Assembly (NCBI RefSeq): GCF_014905095.1
Contig: NZ_CP041165.1
Span: forward strand, 930,001 to 994,000
Origin: Sulfurimonas marina
GTDB lineage: Bacteria > Campylobacterota > Campylobacteria > Campylobacterales > Sulfurimonadaceae
Direction: 5' to 3'
DNA: 64,000 nt
A model generated the notes under the pieces. That model worked only from the letters and a program-made list of their open reading frames with translations, made no database searches and was not told the origin of the DNA. Positions 16,952 through 26,777 of this stretch are shown piece after piece; positions within the stretch are counted from its first letter, which is position 1; every line of letters starts with the position of its first letter. A program made the position numbers and the translations under genes.

Positions 16952-17629
16952 ATGAATAAATATTTGAGTGCATTACTATTTGTATCTAGTTTAAGCAGTG
17001 TAGCTTCTGCAGAATTGGTAAAAAGTTATTTTGAATCAGGTGGACTCAAAGCGGAGACGAACTATAAAGACGGTACACGCACTGAGACAAGAGAAGGCAT
17101 TAAAGATGGAATTGAAAAGATATACTATGAAGAGGGACCGCTTGCTTACAGTGTAAACTATATTGATGGAAAAAGAGACGGTAAACTGAGTTGGTTTGAT
17201 AAAGAGGGACGTTTACTTGCTGAGATGTTTTACGATCATGGAAAGATGGAAGGTGTAGAGAAAGCTTACTATGTAAATGGTCAGATAAAACATCAGGTAA
17301 AATATGTAAATGATTTAAAAGAGGGGGTGCAAAAAGAGTACTTTGACAATGGTCAACTGGCACTTACGGTAACTTACAAACACAATAAAAAAGAGGGTGT
17401 ACAAAAAGAGTATACGCAAGAGGGGAAACTTTATAGTGAGGTTACTTATAAAAACAACTATAAAGAGGGATACCAAAAATGGTATGACAAGAACGGAAAT
17501 GTTGTAAAAAAAGAGTTTTTTAAACAAGACAGACCTGTAGATCTTATGAAAAAAGTTCAGGCAAAAAAAGCTGACGAAGCAGAAATCCAGATTAAAAGCA
17601 TAGACTTCTCTCCACAAAAAGCAAGATAG
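16952..17629 (+). CDS. exported MORN-variant (YwqK-like) repeat protein
   Basis: The 225-residue protein has a signal peptide (SSLSSVASA) and at least six degenerate repeats of about 23 residues. The pattern is YYxNGQxKxxVxYxNxxKEGxxKxY, as in YwqK/MORN-2 proteins. Annotation pipelines often call these toxin-antitoxin YwqK family antitoxins, but nothing here supports an antitoxin role. It lies between the multihaem cytochrome and ccsBA on the same strand, with its own promoter-like box. A periplasmic binding or scaffolding role is possible. Confidence 0.78.
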   Translation: MNKYLSALLFVSSLSSVASAELVKSYFESGGLKAETNYKDGTRTETREGIKDGIEKIYYEEGPLAYSVNYIDGKRDGKLSWFDKEGRLLAEMFYDHGKMEGVEKAYYVNGQIKHQVKYVNDLKEGVQKEYFDNGQLALTVTYKHNKKEGVQKEYTQEGKLYSEVTYKNNYKEGYQKWYDKNGNVVKKEFFKQDRPVDLMKKVQAKKADEAEIQIKSIDFSPQKAR

Positions 17630-17643
17630 GCTTACGAAAAGCC
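17629..17643 (+). terminator. weak hairpin after the MORN gene
   Basis: GGCTT and AAGCC form a 5-bp stem around ACGAA, followed by ATTTTG. It is short and may be only an attenuating hairpin. Confidence 0.3.
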
Positions 17644-17674
17644 ATTTTGCTACCATCCGTTATCTTTACTTTAT

Positions 17675-17680
17675 TAGAAT
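17675..17680 (+). promoter_or_regulatory. -10-like TAGAAT box for ccsBA
   Basis: The 12-base string TTATTAGAATAA (17671-17682) is repeated exactly from upstream of the MORN gene and lies 22 bases before the ccsBA ATG. Confidence 0.4.
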
Positions 17681-17703
17681 AACTTTTTTAAAAGGATAAA
17701 AAC

Positions 17704-20700
17704 ATGAAACAGATTTTATCGTTCATGGGCTCCATGAAAACCATGGCAGTTCTGATGTTAATTTTCGCATTTTCTATCGGTTATGCAACGATTATAGAAA
17801 ATGATTTTGGAACTATGACAGCAAAGGCTGAAATATATAATGCTAAGTGGTTTGAGTTACTGCTTGGCTTACTGGCATTTAATCTTCTGCTCAACATGAT
17901 TAACTACAGAATGTTTAGTGTTAAAAAAGCACCTATCTTTATTTTTCACTCTGCATTTTTCGTGATCTTGCTTGGTGCTGCGATTACTCGTTTTGTAGGT
18001 TTTGAAGGTAGTATGCATATTCGTGAAGGCTTAACTTCAAGCTCAATACTCTCTTCTGAGATCTATTTTGATGTAACTGCACAGCAAGAGAGTACATCTG
18101 TTTCATCTACTCAAAAAGTTTATCTCTCAAAAAGAGCAGAGAATCATCTAAACAGCAGTTTAGAAGTTAACGGAAAAAATGTTGACGTAAAACTTGTTGA
18201 ATATATCCCTGATGCGATCGAGTCTATTGTAGAAGATCCAAACGGCAAGCCTATGTTAAATCTAATGATCACAGGCGGCGGACAAGGGAAAAAAGTTGCC
18301 TTAACAGAAGGAAGTTACTACGATGCGGGTAACTTTGTACTTGATTTTACAAGTGGACAAAAGTTTAATAAACCTACAATCGGTATCTTTGTAAAAGATG
18401 GTACATTGTATATGAACCATGAGATGAAACTCTCTTACTTTAGAATGGCAGACCGTGCTAAAGGGGAACTCGCTGCAAGCGAGAACGAGATATTCAATCA
18501 AAGAGTTCTATACAGTACAGATTTAGGAAGTTTTGTTTTAAGACAGTTCTTACCGAAAGCTATGAAAAAGATTGTAAGTGATCCAAATGCAAAAGCAAAA
18601 ATGGCAGGACTTGACGTACTCCGTTTTAATGTGAGTGTAGGGGATAAAAATAAAGAGGTTTTACTTTACGGAAGAAAAGGTGTAGAGGGTGTTGTTGAAC
18701 ACGTTAACCTTGAGGGTATAGATGTAAGTCTGCGTTACGGTGCAAAAGAGATCCCTGTACCGTTTAGCATTACACTAAAAGATTTCCAACTTGACAGATA
18801 CCCTGGCTCAATGTCACCGGCATCGTATGCAAGTGAAGTACAGCTAGTAGATAAGGAAAATGGAGTAGATATGCCGTATAGAATCTATATGAACCATGTT
18901 TTAGATTATCAAGGATATAGATTTTTCCAAGCATCTTATGACCGTGATGAAAAAGGAACGGTTTTATCTGTAAATCATGATCCGGGAACACTGCCTACAT
19001 ATATTGGGTACTTTTTACTTGCTCTTGGAATGTTCTGGTCACTTTTCTCTAAACAAAACAGATTTGCAAAACTTGCATCAAAAGCGAAAAAAGCGGCTGA
19101 GTGTCAACTGGTTCCGGCATTTATGGCAGGTATGCTGGTATTTGGTTTTGCAACAACTGCAAAAGCAGATGTAGAACCTGCAATCAAGACTATTCTTGCT
19201 TTTGACAAGGCACATGCAGATAAGTTTGGAGAGTTGATCGTTCAAGATACACAAGGGCGTATGAAGCCGTTAGATACACTCTCAACAGAGGTTTTAGCAA
19301 AGGTTCACAGAAGTGCAACATTAAAAGTAGGGAGTGATACATTAACTGCAAACCAAGTGATTGTAGGGATGATGATCAGACCAGATATTTATAGAGATAT
19401 AAAACTGATCCGCACAGGTGATCCGAAAGTAAATGAAATTATCGGTGCTGCGTCAAATGCAAAATATGTATCGTTTTCTCAGTTTTTCCATGATGCAGAA
19501 AATATGCGCGGATATAAACTTGCTGAAATTGTTGATGAAGCTGCAAGAAAAGCACCTAAAGATAGAAACAAGTTAGATAAAAAAGCATTAGAGATTGATG
19601 AGAAAGTAAATGTTGTATATATGGTCTTTACTGGTTCTCTTATTAAAATTTGGCCAAAACCGGATGATGCGAACAATAAATGGCTAGCTACGATCGAAGC
19701 GTTAGAGACACTCTCTCCTGAATACGGTTTTATGATCAAAACTTTAGCATTTGATTATTTCACGGCACTTGATCGTTCAACACAAAGCGGTGACTGGAAA
19801 GATTCTGATACTGCTTTAAAACATATTGCAGATTTTCAAAAGAAATACGGTGCGGCTGTATATCCGAGTGAGAATAGTGTAAAAGCTGAAGTTTTTTACA
19901 ACCATGCAAATATCTTTGAGAGATTGTATCCACTTTATCTTGTAATGGGGTTTGTACTTCTAATCCTTAGTTTTATCAAGATTGTTAAACCGACATTTAA
20001 AATGGATATTGTTGCAAAAGGTTCTTTATATCTATTAATAGTGTTCTTTATTGCACATACAATAGGTTTAGGACTTCGCTGGTATATCTCAGGACACGCT
20101 CCTTGGTCAAACGGATATGAGTCTATGATTTACATCGGTTGGGCTACGGTTCTTGCAGGGTTTATATTCTCTAAGCGTTCACCGATTACACTTGCTTCAA
20201 CTTCGATACTGACGGGTCTTATCCTTTTTGTAGCGCACTTAAACTGGATGAATCCGCAAGTAACAAACTTGGTACCTGTACTTAACTCTTACTGGTTAAG
20301 TATCCACGTATCTATGATTACAGGTTCTTACGGTTTCTTAGGTCTTGGGGCATTGCTTGGGTTTATTACGCTGTTACTCTTTATCTTTAAAACAGAATCG
20401 AATGAGAGACAGATATCTCTTTCTATCAAAGAATTAAATGCGATCAATGAGATGAGTTTAATGATCGGTCTTGCGACACTAACTGTTGGAAACTTCCTTG
20501 GCGGTGTTTGGGCAAATGAGTCGTGGGGACGTTACTGGGGCTGGGATCCAAAAGAGACTTGGGCACTTGTAACTATTTTAGTATATGCGGTTGTAGTGCA
20601 CTTAAGATTTATTAAGTCTATCTACAATGAGTTTAACTACAGTGTTATCTCTCTTTTAGCATTTACATCAGTTCTTATGACATATTTCGGAGTAAACTAT

Positions 20701-20826
20701 TACTTAGCGGGTATGCACTCATATGCTAAAGGTGATCCGGTTCCTATTCCTGATTTTGTACCGGTTACGTATGCGATCATCTTTATCGTAATTGCACTTG
20801 CGTTTAGAAACAGAAAAGTTGCATAG
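17704..20826 (+). CDS. ccsBA: fused cytochrome c biogenesis protein CcsBA (ResB-ResC, system II)
   Basis: The 1040-residue fusion has an N-terminal CcsB/ResB part (membrane helices in the first 100 residues, a large periplasmic domain, a helix near 440). A second hydrophobic stretch ending ATTAKADVE (about 475-497) looks like an internal signal sequence. The C-terminal CcsA part has many helices and the tryptophan-rich haem-handling WWD motif WGRYWGWDPKETWA (about 942-955). CcsBA moves haem to the periplasm and attaches it to CXXCH motifs. Such fusions are typical of Campylobacterota. Its closeness to a multihaem cytochrome suggests that as a client, but it may be the housekeeping enzyme. Confidence 0.93.
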   Translation: MKQILSFMGSMKTMAVLMLIFAFSIGYATIIENDFGTMTAKAEIYNAKWFELLLGLLAFNLLLNMINYRMFSVKKAPIFIFHSAFFVILLGAAITRFVGFEGSMHIREGLTSSSILSSEIYFDVTAQQESTSVSSTQKVYLSKRAENHLNSSLEVNGKNVDVKLVEYIPDAIESIVEDPNGKPMLNLMITGGGQGKKVALTEGSYYDAGNFVLDFTSGQKFNKPTIGIFVKDGTLYMNHEMKLSYFRMADRAKGELAASENEIFNQRVLYSTDLGSFVLRQFLPKAMKKIVSDPNAKAKMAGLDVLRFNVSVGDKNKEVLLYGRKGVEGVVEHVNLEGIDVSLRYGAKEIPVPFSITLKDFQLDRYPGSMSPASYASEVQLVDKENGVDMPYRIYMNHVLDYQGYRFFQASYDRDEKGTVLSVNHDPGTLPTYIGYFLLALGMFWSLFSKQNRFAKLASKAKKAAECQLVPAFMAGMLVFGFATTAKADVEPAIKTILAFDKAHADKFGELIVQDTQGRMKPLDTLSTEVLAKVHRSATLKVGSDTLTANQVIVGMMIRPDIYRDIKLIRTGDPKVNEIIGAASNAKYVSFSQFFHDAENMRGYKLAEIVDEAARKAPKDRNKLDKKALEIDEKVNVVYMVFTGSLIKIWPKPDDANNKWLATIEALETLSPEYGFMIKTLAFDYFTALDRSTQSGDWKDSDTALKHIADFQKKYGAAVYPSENSVKAEVFYNHANIFERLYPLYLVMGFVLLILSFIKIVKPTFKMDIVAKGSLYLLIVFFIAHTIGLGLRWYISGHAPWSNGYESMIYIGWATVLAGFIFSKRSPITLASTSILTGLILFVAHLNWMNPQVTNLVPVLNSYWLSIHVSMITGSYGFLGLGALLGFITLLLFIFKTESNERQISLSIKELNAINEMSLMIGLATLTVGNFLGGVWANESWGRYWGWDPKETWALVTILVYAVVVHLRFIKSIYNEFNYSVISLLAFTSVLMTYFGVNYYLAGMHSYAKGDPVPIPDFVPVTYAIIFIVIALAFRNRKVA

Positions 20827-20834
20827 GAGATTCT

Positions 20835-21533
20835 TTGGAATTTAATGGCTTTAGCGAAAAGACATTAGAGTTTTTAGAGTCTATTCGACAAAACAATAAC
20901 AAGGAGTGGTTTGAGGCTCATAAAGATGAGTACACAAACCTCATTCTTGAGCCCTCTCGTGCTTTTGTAGAGGAGATGGGTGAACACCTTATGGCCTTAG
21001 AGCCTACAATCAATTTCGCACCCAAAATTAATCAATCCCTTTTTAGAATTTATCGCGATACAAGACGTATGGGAGCAAATAAACTTCCTATTAAACACCG
21101 TATCGGTATCATCTTTTGGCAGGGTCGTGCCAAACGCTTACAGAGCTCATCTTTTTATCTCCATTTTTCACCCGATGAACTTTTTGTAGCGGTTGGTGTA
21201 AGATGGTTTGAAAAGCCGATGTTAGATGCCTATCGCGAGTACATCAAAGATGATAGTAAAAGAGAAAAATTAGCCGAGATCTTAGAGACAATTACTGCGA
21301 AAGGGTACAGTATAATTGAGAAAGGGTACAAACGTTATCCAAGAGGTTTTGATAAAGAGATGGAGAATGTAGAACTCTCTTTATATAAAGGGATGGCAAC
21401 ATATAAAACGCTTAATCCACACTTGATCGAAGATGGTGAGAAATTTATTGATACGCTTTATAAGATTTATGAAGATATGCTTCCTCTACAACAGTTTATG
21501 TATGAGGTAAGTTTGCGGGTAAAAGATGAGTAG
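20835..21533 (+). CDS. DUF2461 family protein
   Basis: The 232-residue protein has the family layout: GFSEKTLEFLESIRQNNNKEWFEAHKDEY near the start, FRIYRDTRRMG..KLPIKHRIGI in the middle and PRGFDKEMENVELS near the end. The function of the family is unknown. It starts at TTG 20835 with AGGAGA just upstream, 8 bases after ccsBA, so it is probably in the same transcript. Confidence 0.85.
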   Translation: MEFNGFSEKTLEFLESIRQNNNKEWFEAHKDEYTNLILEPSRAFVEEMGEHLMALEPTINFAPKINQSLFRIYRDTRRMGANKLPIKHRIGIIFWQGRAKRLQSSSFYLHFSPDELFVAVGVRWFEKPMLDAYREYIKDDSKREKLAEILETITAKGYSIIEKGYKRYPRGFDKEMENVELSLYKGMATYKTLNPHLIEDGEKFIDTLYKIYEDMLPLQQFMYEVSLRVKDE

Positions 21534-21828
21534 TGAATTTTTTGATTATTCTCTGCCGGAGTTAGATAGTGAAGATTTTACAACGCTACTTGAACATAAA
21601 AATGTTAAAATTAGTCGAATAATTAGTAATACGTTAAAAACTGAACAAAAGTTTTTAAGTGAAAAAGATGAGTGGGTAATTGTTCTGCAAGGGTGTGCAA
21701 AGTTAGAGATGAACGGTACTGTTCATAAGCTTACAAAAGGCAGTAGCTTGTTTATCCCTGCAAATACGGAACATAAGCTGCTAAAGACCAAAAAAGTCGT
21801 AGTTTGGCTGGCAGTATATATCGATTAG
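21526..21828 (+). CDS. small cupin protein
   Basis: The 100-residue single-domain cupin carries the core pattern EWVIVLQGCAKLEMNG, then KGSSLFIPANTEHKL with a likely metal-binding His. No catalytic role can be assigned. It overlaps the end of the DUF2461 gene by 8 bases and lies 7 bases before hemH, so it is part of one transcript. Confidence 0.8.
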   Translation: MSSEFFDYSLPELDSEDFTTLLEHKNVKISRIISNTLKTEQKFLSEKDEWVIVLQGCAKLEMNGTVHKLTKGSSLFIPANTEHKLLKTKKVVVWLAVYID

Positions 21829-21835
21829 GAAAGAG

Positions 21836-22786
21836 ATGAAAAAAGAAGCATTATTATTACTGAACATGGGCGGACCTAATAACCTTGAAGAGGTTGAAGT
21901 TTTTTTAAAAAACATGTTTAATGATAAAAATATTTTAACAATGAAGAGCGATCTGCTGAGAAAGTTTGTAGGCGGGATGATCACCTTTACAAGAACAGAG
22001 AGTTCTCAAGAGATATATAGAGAACTCGGTGGAAAATCTCCGATTGTGGGACATACAAAAAATCTTGTTAATAAACTTCAAGAGAAGCTTGGTGAAAGTG
22101 TAATCGTAGATTTTGTAATGCGCTATACACCGCCATTTGCAGATGAAGTGATTGAGCGCTTAAATAAAGAGGATGTGGATAAGATCTATCTTATCCCTAT
22201 GTATCCGCAATACTCGACAACTACAACAAAGTCATCTTTAGAAGATTTTGAAGAGACTTATCATGACAGCGAAGGTGATGCACTAGTAGTTGAGATCAAA
22301 CATTACTTTGAAAGTGAAAAATACAACCAAGCGGTTTTAGAGAAGATCAAAGAGAGTGTAGGTTCTGATGACTACAAAGATTTTGACATTATTTTCTCGG
22401 CACATGGACTTCCTCAAAAGATCGTAGATGCTGGTGATGTATATGAAAAACATGTAAACAGACACGTTTCTATTTTAAAAGAGATGATGGCAAATGAGGG
22501 GATGGATTTTCATGAAGTACATCTCGCATACCAGTCAAAAGTTGGGCCTATGAAATGGTTGGAGCCTTCACTTGAAGATAAACTTAGAACTGTTCGTAAT
22601 CGCGGTGTCATCATCTTTCCTATCGCTTTTACGATCGACAATTCTGAGACTGACTTTGAGCTTGATATTGAGTATAGAGAGATCGCTGAAGAGTTAGGCT
22701 TTAAAGAGTATAGAGTTGCAAAATGTTTAAACGACAGCGACCTATTTGTAGAAGCACTTTTAGAGATCTACGAGAAGATGAAATAG
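21836..22786 (+). CDS. hemH: ferrochelatase
   Basis: The 316-residue enzyme begins LLLNMGGPNNLEEVEVFLKNMF, and it has the MYPQYSTTTTKSS motif, the catalytic-His region FSAHGLPQKIV and the glutamate-rich PIAFTIDNSETDFELDIEY. It inserts Fe2+ into protoporphyrin IX to make haem. Being co-transcribed with or close to ccsBA fits a haem supply and attachment region. Confidence 0.95.
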   Translation: MKKEALLLLNMGGPNNLEEVEVFLKNMFNDKNILTMKSDLLRKFVGGMITFTRTESSQEIYRELGGKSPIVGHTKNLVNKLQEKLGESVIVDFVMRYTPPFADEVIERLNKEDVDKIYLIPMYPQYSTTTTKSSLEDFEETYHDSEGDALVVEIKHYFESEKYNQAVLEKIKESVGSDDYKDFDIIFSAHGLPQKIVDAGDVYEKHVNRHVSILKEMMANEGMDFHEVHLAYQSKVGPMKWLEPSLEDKLRTVRNRGVIIFPIAFTIDNSETDFELDIEYREIAEELGFKEYRVAKCLNDSDLFVEALLEIYEKMK

Positions 22787-22798
22787 AGTAAAAATACA

Positions 22799-23431
22799 AT
22801 GCAAAAAATAGTTATTTTCGATATGGACGGGACTCTAATAGATTCTAAAAAAGATATTACTATCTCAATTAATTATGTTCGGGAACTCAACCACTCTCTT
22901 GAACCGCTTAGTGAAGCATTTGTTGTAGATGCTATCAATGCTCATGAGCGAAACTTGGCAAAGATGTTTTATAATACAGAGCTTTACGAAGAACGCGATC
23001 GTGTGATCTTTGAGAAGCACTATAAAGAGCAGTGTATCCAAAATCCATATCTTTATGAGGGAGTTGAAGAGCTGTTGCATGACCTAAAAGCAAACGACAT
23101 TAAACTCTCTGTTGCCACAAATGCACCCACAATTTTTGCACAAACAATGTTGGAGTCGTTAAAAGTGAAAGAGCTTTTTGATGTAATTATCGGTGCAGAC
23201 AAGGTGAAAAAATCAAAGCCGCATCCAGATATGTTACACCATATTTTAGAGAACTATAACTATATGAACAAGAGGGATCGTGCCTGGATGGTTGGAGATA
23301 ACTCTAAAGATATGGAAGCTGCCACAAATGCACAAATCGATGCTATATTTGCAGCATGGGGATTTTCGAGTTTTGGTACACATAATGTTATTGCAAAAAT
23401 ACCCCAAGAGGTGGCATCTATAGTTTTATAA
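22799..23431 (+). CDS. HAD-superfamily phosphatase
   Basis: The 210-residue protein has all four HAD motifs: FDMDGTLIDS, SVATNA, KSKPHPDM and MVGDNSKDMEAA. It looks like a phosphoglycolate-phosphatase type with a helical cap. The substrate is unknown. It starts 12 bases after hemH. Confidence 0.88.
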   Translation: MQKIVIFDMDGTLIDSKKDITISINYVRELNHSLEPLSEAFVVDAINAHERNLAKMFYNTELYEERDRVIFEKHYKEQCIQNPYLYEGVEELLHDLKANDIKLSVATNAPTIFAQTMLESLKVKELFDVIIGADKVKKSKPHPDMLHHILENYNYMNKRDRAWMVGDNSKDMEAATNAQIDAIFAAWGFSSFGTHNVIAKIPQEVASIVL

Positions 23432-23441
23432 AAAATTATGA

Positions 23442-23447
23442 TAGAAT
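23442..23447 (+). promoter_or_regulatory. -10-like TAGAAT box
   Basis: TAGAATAA, as before the MORN and ccsBA genes, lies 33 bases before the coiled-coil gene. Confidence 0.35.
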
Positions 23448-23479
23448 AACTTACACAATACAACACTGTAAGGCTTATT

Positions 23480-24721
23480 ATGTTATCTACAGATTTTTTA
23501 GTAAGTTTTGGTTTTATGGCTTTACTCTTTTTACGACAAGTTTATATCCTGAAACAACCAAATAAAATAAATTACGCCCCCTTAATGCTCTCCATAGGCT
23601 TTATAGCTACTATATTACATATCATTACAGCTCCCGATAACATAGATACATTTAAACTCTTTCGAGAGTCGCTTTTCCCATTATTAGTCTCTTTGGTACT
23701 TTTTGTAATTATGAATATTATGCATCAGACTCAACAATCTGCAGTAGCTAAAAACCAGGAGAATTTTATAAAGGTTTTGGGAAGTGAACTCTCAGAGTTA
23801 AAGTCCTTTATACTAGAACTCGAAAAAAGGATGACTCTCGCACAACAGGAAGATAGAGAGATTCAGGCACAAAATATTGAAAAGTTTAAAAAAGACCTTG
23901 TCGCTCTTGATAAGATTCAGTCCAATCAGATGAAGTTTGTCGATATGTTCGGAGATGTGGAGAATTCACTTGGCGATGTAAAAAAAGAGTATAAATATTT
24001 TAGTGAAGTACAATTACCTGAGCTTGATCGTGTAGTGCATAAACATATAGATATTTTACGCGTAGCGGAGCAGGAACACTATAATAACCTGAAGTCTATA
24101 ATTGAGCAGGATAAAGAGAACAAAACCAACTTTGTTCAAAATATCCAAGAGGTGAAGAAAACTTTAGAGGGGTTACAAAATATCTCCCATGAGATTGCAA
24201 ACTCCATTATTCAACAGACGCTTTCACAACTCTCAGGTGTTACAAAGTCATATGAATCACAGATCAATTTATTAAGAACACACAGTGAGGGGATAAAAAC
24301 ATCTTTAAGTGAAGATGATGCTATTCTCTCGAACATACGTTCTCAAAGTGAACTTCTTCTACAGCAGATCTCTCTAATGGCTAATAAAATGGCTGATTTT
24401 CAGCAAAAACAGATGGTGTTTAACGATGTATATAAAAATATAGAGGGGTTAATAAGCGATATAGAAGCGATTAAATCAGATTATGTAAAAGCCCAATCAC
24501 AACTCTCTAATATCTCTTTAGAACTTCTTGAAACAAAAGATCAGAAGGTATATGAGATGAAGAAAAACTTAGATGAGTTAAGTGAAGTTATCTCTAAGAA
24601 GATAGATGAGTCTTTAGAACAGCTGCATGAGCATTATCATATAGCGAGTAAAGATATTACACAAAGTGTGCAGATGTTAACGAAAAGAGCACAAATTCAA
24701 AAAGGGTATGGGGAGAGTTAA
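23480..24721 (+). CDS. membrane-anchored coiled-coil protein of unknown function
   Basis: The 413-residue protein has two or three hydrophobic helices in the first 80 residues, then about 320 residues of predicted coiled coil rich in Glu, Gln, Leu and Ile (FIKVLGSELSELKSFILELE, VIHKHIDILRVAEQ-like stretches). It has no MCP signalling hairpin or HAMP domain. It could be a structural or scaffold protein. It is convergent with the chemoreceptor gene and separated by a hairpin. Confidence 0.7.
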   Translation: MLSTDFLVSFGFMALLFLRQVYILKQPNKINYAPLMLSIGFIATILHIITAPDNIDTFKLFRESLFPLLVSLVLFVIMNIMHQTQQSAVAKNQENFIKVLGSELSELKSFILELEKRMTLAQQEDREIQAQNIEKFKKDLVALDKIQSNQMKFVDMFGDVENSLGDVKKEYKYFSEVQLPELDRVVHKHIDILRVAEQEHYNNLKSIIEQDKENKTNFVQNIQEVKKTLEGLQNISHEIANSIIQQTLSQLSGVTKSYESQINLLRTHSEGIKTSLSEDDAILSNIRSQSELLLQQISLMANKMADFQQKQMVFNDVYKNIEGLISDIEAIKSDYVKAQSQLSNISLELLETKDQKVYEMKKNLDELSEVISKKIDESLEQLHEHYHIASKDITQSVQMLTKRAQIQKGYGES

Positions 24722-24743
24722 AGTGACTAGAGAGTCACTTTAA
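24718..24743. terminator. bidirectional hairpin between convergent genes
   Basis: TTAAAGTGACT and AGTCACTTTAA form a perfect 11-bp stem around AGAG. It begins in the stop codon of the coiled-coil gene and ends 7 bases before the stop of the chemoreceptor gene. A T-tract is lacking on the plus strand. Confidence 0.55.
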
Positions 24744-24749
24744 AAATAG

Positions 24750-26198
24750 TTACTTTGTTTGTGCACTATTATTTTTGTATTCAAGAAGCATCTGATCAAG
24801 AATATTAAAGAGAGTTTCACTTGAATTTTCCATTTTAACAAACTCGTCAATAATTGCAGAATTGTTGTTCTCATTATAGCCACTTTCTGCAATTTCTGCA
24901 GCTCTATTCGCAGCTTCGTGTACAGTTTTATGTAAGGCTTGGAGTTTTGAAAAGGCAGATGTGGTAGGACCGAATTTCGATTTAGCATCTTCCGCTTTCC
25001 AATGTGTTAAACGGCATGAACTATGTTCACGAAGACCTTTTGGTCCCTTATGTGAAATAACATTGCTAAATGCATCAGATTTAAAGAGAATATGATCGAT
25101 TTTAACAAGAATTACCATTAGATTACTTTCTAGATCTTGAGAACCTTGTTTCATTGAGTTGGCATTAAGGTTAAAGTTGTCCAGAACGCTTTTGAAACTT
25201 TCGATCATTTGTGTAGCTTCATCAGATACTACACTCATAACATCAGCAGCTTCAGATATAGAACCGGTTTCTTGCTGTAGTGTTTGAATGGAGATACTAA
25301 TCTCACTTGTTGCTTTTTGTGTTCGCTCCGCAAGTTTTCTTACTTCATCGGCAACAACTGCAAATCCACGTCCATGCTCACCGGCACGAGCAGCTTCAAT
25401 AGCAGCATTAAGAGAAAGAAGGTTTGTTTGTTCGGCAATATCTTTAATAAGGTTTACAACTTCACCAATTTCATTTGCTCTGCTTTGAAGTGAATCTACG
25501 GCATGGTTGTTATTTTCTATAGATTCTGTAAGTGTAGAGAGTTTTGTAATTATTTCATTCGCTTCATCGATACTTTGGTTTGATGCAATTGCAGTTTCAT
25601 CAGCTTTTTCAGCAGTTTCATTTAATTGTTGTACACCTTCTGCAAGCTGGCTTTGGATCATACCAAAGCTTACATTTAAAGGTTTACCGGTTTTACCAAG
25701 CTCTGAAGCAAAGTTTTTCTCTTTTTGCAGAGTAAACTCTTGTTCCATTGCGTCAATTGCTGCATTGATCTTATCTGCAGTTTTATGAAAAGTGTAATTT
25801 AAACCGTTTGCATCAACTCTTCTAAAATATTTGTTTTTTGAAGCATAATCGATGGCCGTATTAACTTCTCTTACAAATACCTCTAATTGATCCATAAAAT
25901 AGTTTACATCCCATGCAAGCTTACCGAGAATACCTTTTTCATCTATGTTAGTAACACGGATCTCAAAATCACCTGCTAATCCATTTTCAAAAATCTCTTG
26001 AGTATGGTGAAGAGATTTTTCCACTTTATTTAAGTAGAAAAAGATAAAAATTGCTAAAAAGATATTTAACAGATTAAATGTCATTGTTAAGAAATGAAAT
26101 TCATACATAAACGACGTAATCGCAGTTGTCGCAAAAACAGTTATTAAAATGGCGATATTTGCGTAATGGATCTTAGATAGAGAGGATAAATTCTTCAT
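24750..26198 (-). CDS. methyl-accepting chemotaxis protein with C-terminal CZB domain (CetA-like)
   Basis: The 482-residue receptor has two adjacent membrane helices (about 12-60) with almost no periplasmic loop and a HAMP-like linker. The conserved signalling hairpin (about 250-300, [22 protein letters not shown]) follows. A C-terminal chemoreceptor zinc-binding (CZB) domain has His in HILFKSDAF, Cys in SSCRLTHW and His pairs in LHKTVHEAA. With no sensor of its own outside the membrane and a PAS gene overlapping upstream by 26 bases, it resembles CetA of Campylobacter energy taxis, although CetA is not known for a CZB domain. Confidence 0.82.
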   Translation of the reverse strand: MKNLSSLSKIHYANIAILITVFATTAITSFMYEFHFLTMTFNLLNIFLAIFIFFYLNKVEKSLHHTQEIFENGLAGDFEIRVTNIDEKGILGKLAWDVNYFMDQLEVFVREVNTAIDYASKNKYFRRVDANGLNYTFHKTADKINAAIDAMEQEFTLQKEKNFASELGKTGKPLNVSFGMIQSQLAEGVQQLNETAEKADETAIASNQSIDEANEIITKLSTLTESIENNNHAVDSLQSRANEIGEVVNLIKDIAEQTNLLSLNAAIEAARAGEHGRGFAVVADEVRKLAERTQKATSEISISIQTLQQETGSISEAADVMSVVSDEATQMIESFKSVLDNFNLNANSMKQGSQDLESNLMVILVKIDHILFKSDAFSNVISHKGPKGLREHSSCRLTHWKAEDAKSKFGPTTSAFSKLQALHKTVHEAANRAAEIAESGYNENNNSAIIDEFVKMENSSETLFNILDQMLLEYKNNSAQTK

Positions 26199-26676
26199 AG
26201 TTCATTCCTTTTTTTTCTAGTAAATCTGTTAAGTACTTATATGATGCTTCTACACCGTTACTTTTTTCAATTTGAAGCATCTCTGTATAGAGTTTCGAAA
26301 TAAACTCTATAGCTGATTTTGAAGGTTTTCTACGAACTGAGAAATAACCTATAATCTTGTCATTTTTATCATACGAAGGTGTTACGTTTGCTAAAACCCA
26401 GTAATAAGAACCGTCTTTACATAAGTTCTTCACATAAGCATTTAATTCCTCTTTATCCTGAATGGTATTCCATAAAAGCTTGAAAATAGCGCGAGGCATA
26501 TCCGGATGTCTCAAAATATTATGAGGTTTACCTAAAAGTTCTTCCTCTTGATATCCACTCATACGGATAAATATCTCATTACCGTAAGTGATAATCCCTT
26601 TAGGATCAGTTTTTGAAACAATAATTTCATTTTCACCAAATGAGATCTCATTGTTTTTTGGTGTTGGTCTTGACAC
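26173..26676 (-). CDS. Aer/CetB-type PAS domain protein
   Basis: The 167-residue soluble protein is mostly one PAS domain of the Aer kind ([44 protein letters not shown]). These often bind FAD and sense redox state. It starts at GTG 26676 with a strong AGGAGG site. It overlaps the following receptor gene, a strong sign that the two proteins act as one split receptor, as CetB or CetC with CetA. Confidence 0.82.
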   Translation of the reverse strand: MSRPTPKNNEISFGENEIIVSKTDPKGIITYGNEIFIRMSGYQEEELLGKPHNILRHPDMPRAIFKLLWNTIQDKEELNAYVKNLCKDGSYYWVLANVTPSYDKNDKIIGYFSVRRKPSKSAIEFISKLYTEMLQIEKSNGVEASYKYLTDLLEKKGMNYEEFILSI

Positions 26677-26777
26677 TTCTGCCTCCTAAAATTACTTCTG
26701 ATTCTGTTATTATAACATTTTTTAATATTGAGGGCGTATGGTAGGCAATAAATACTAACAATATACTTAAAGTGGTG

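Noticed and set aside
17040-17540. Repeated units in the MORN gene considered as a CRISPR-like or tandem DNA repeat.
   Set aside because: The repeats are degenerate at DNA level and in frame; they are protein repeats.
16952-17629. Antitoxin annotation for the YwqK-like protein.
   Set aside because: There is a signal peptide and no toxin gene beside it; the pipeline name is not supported by context.
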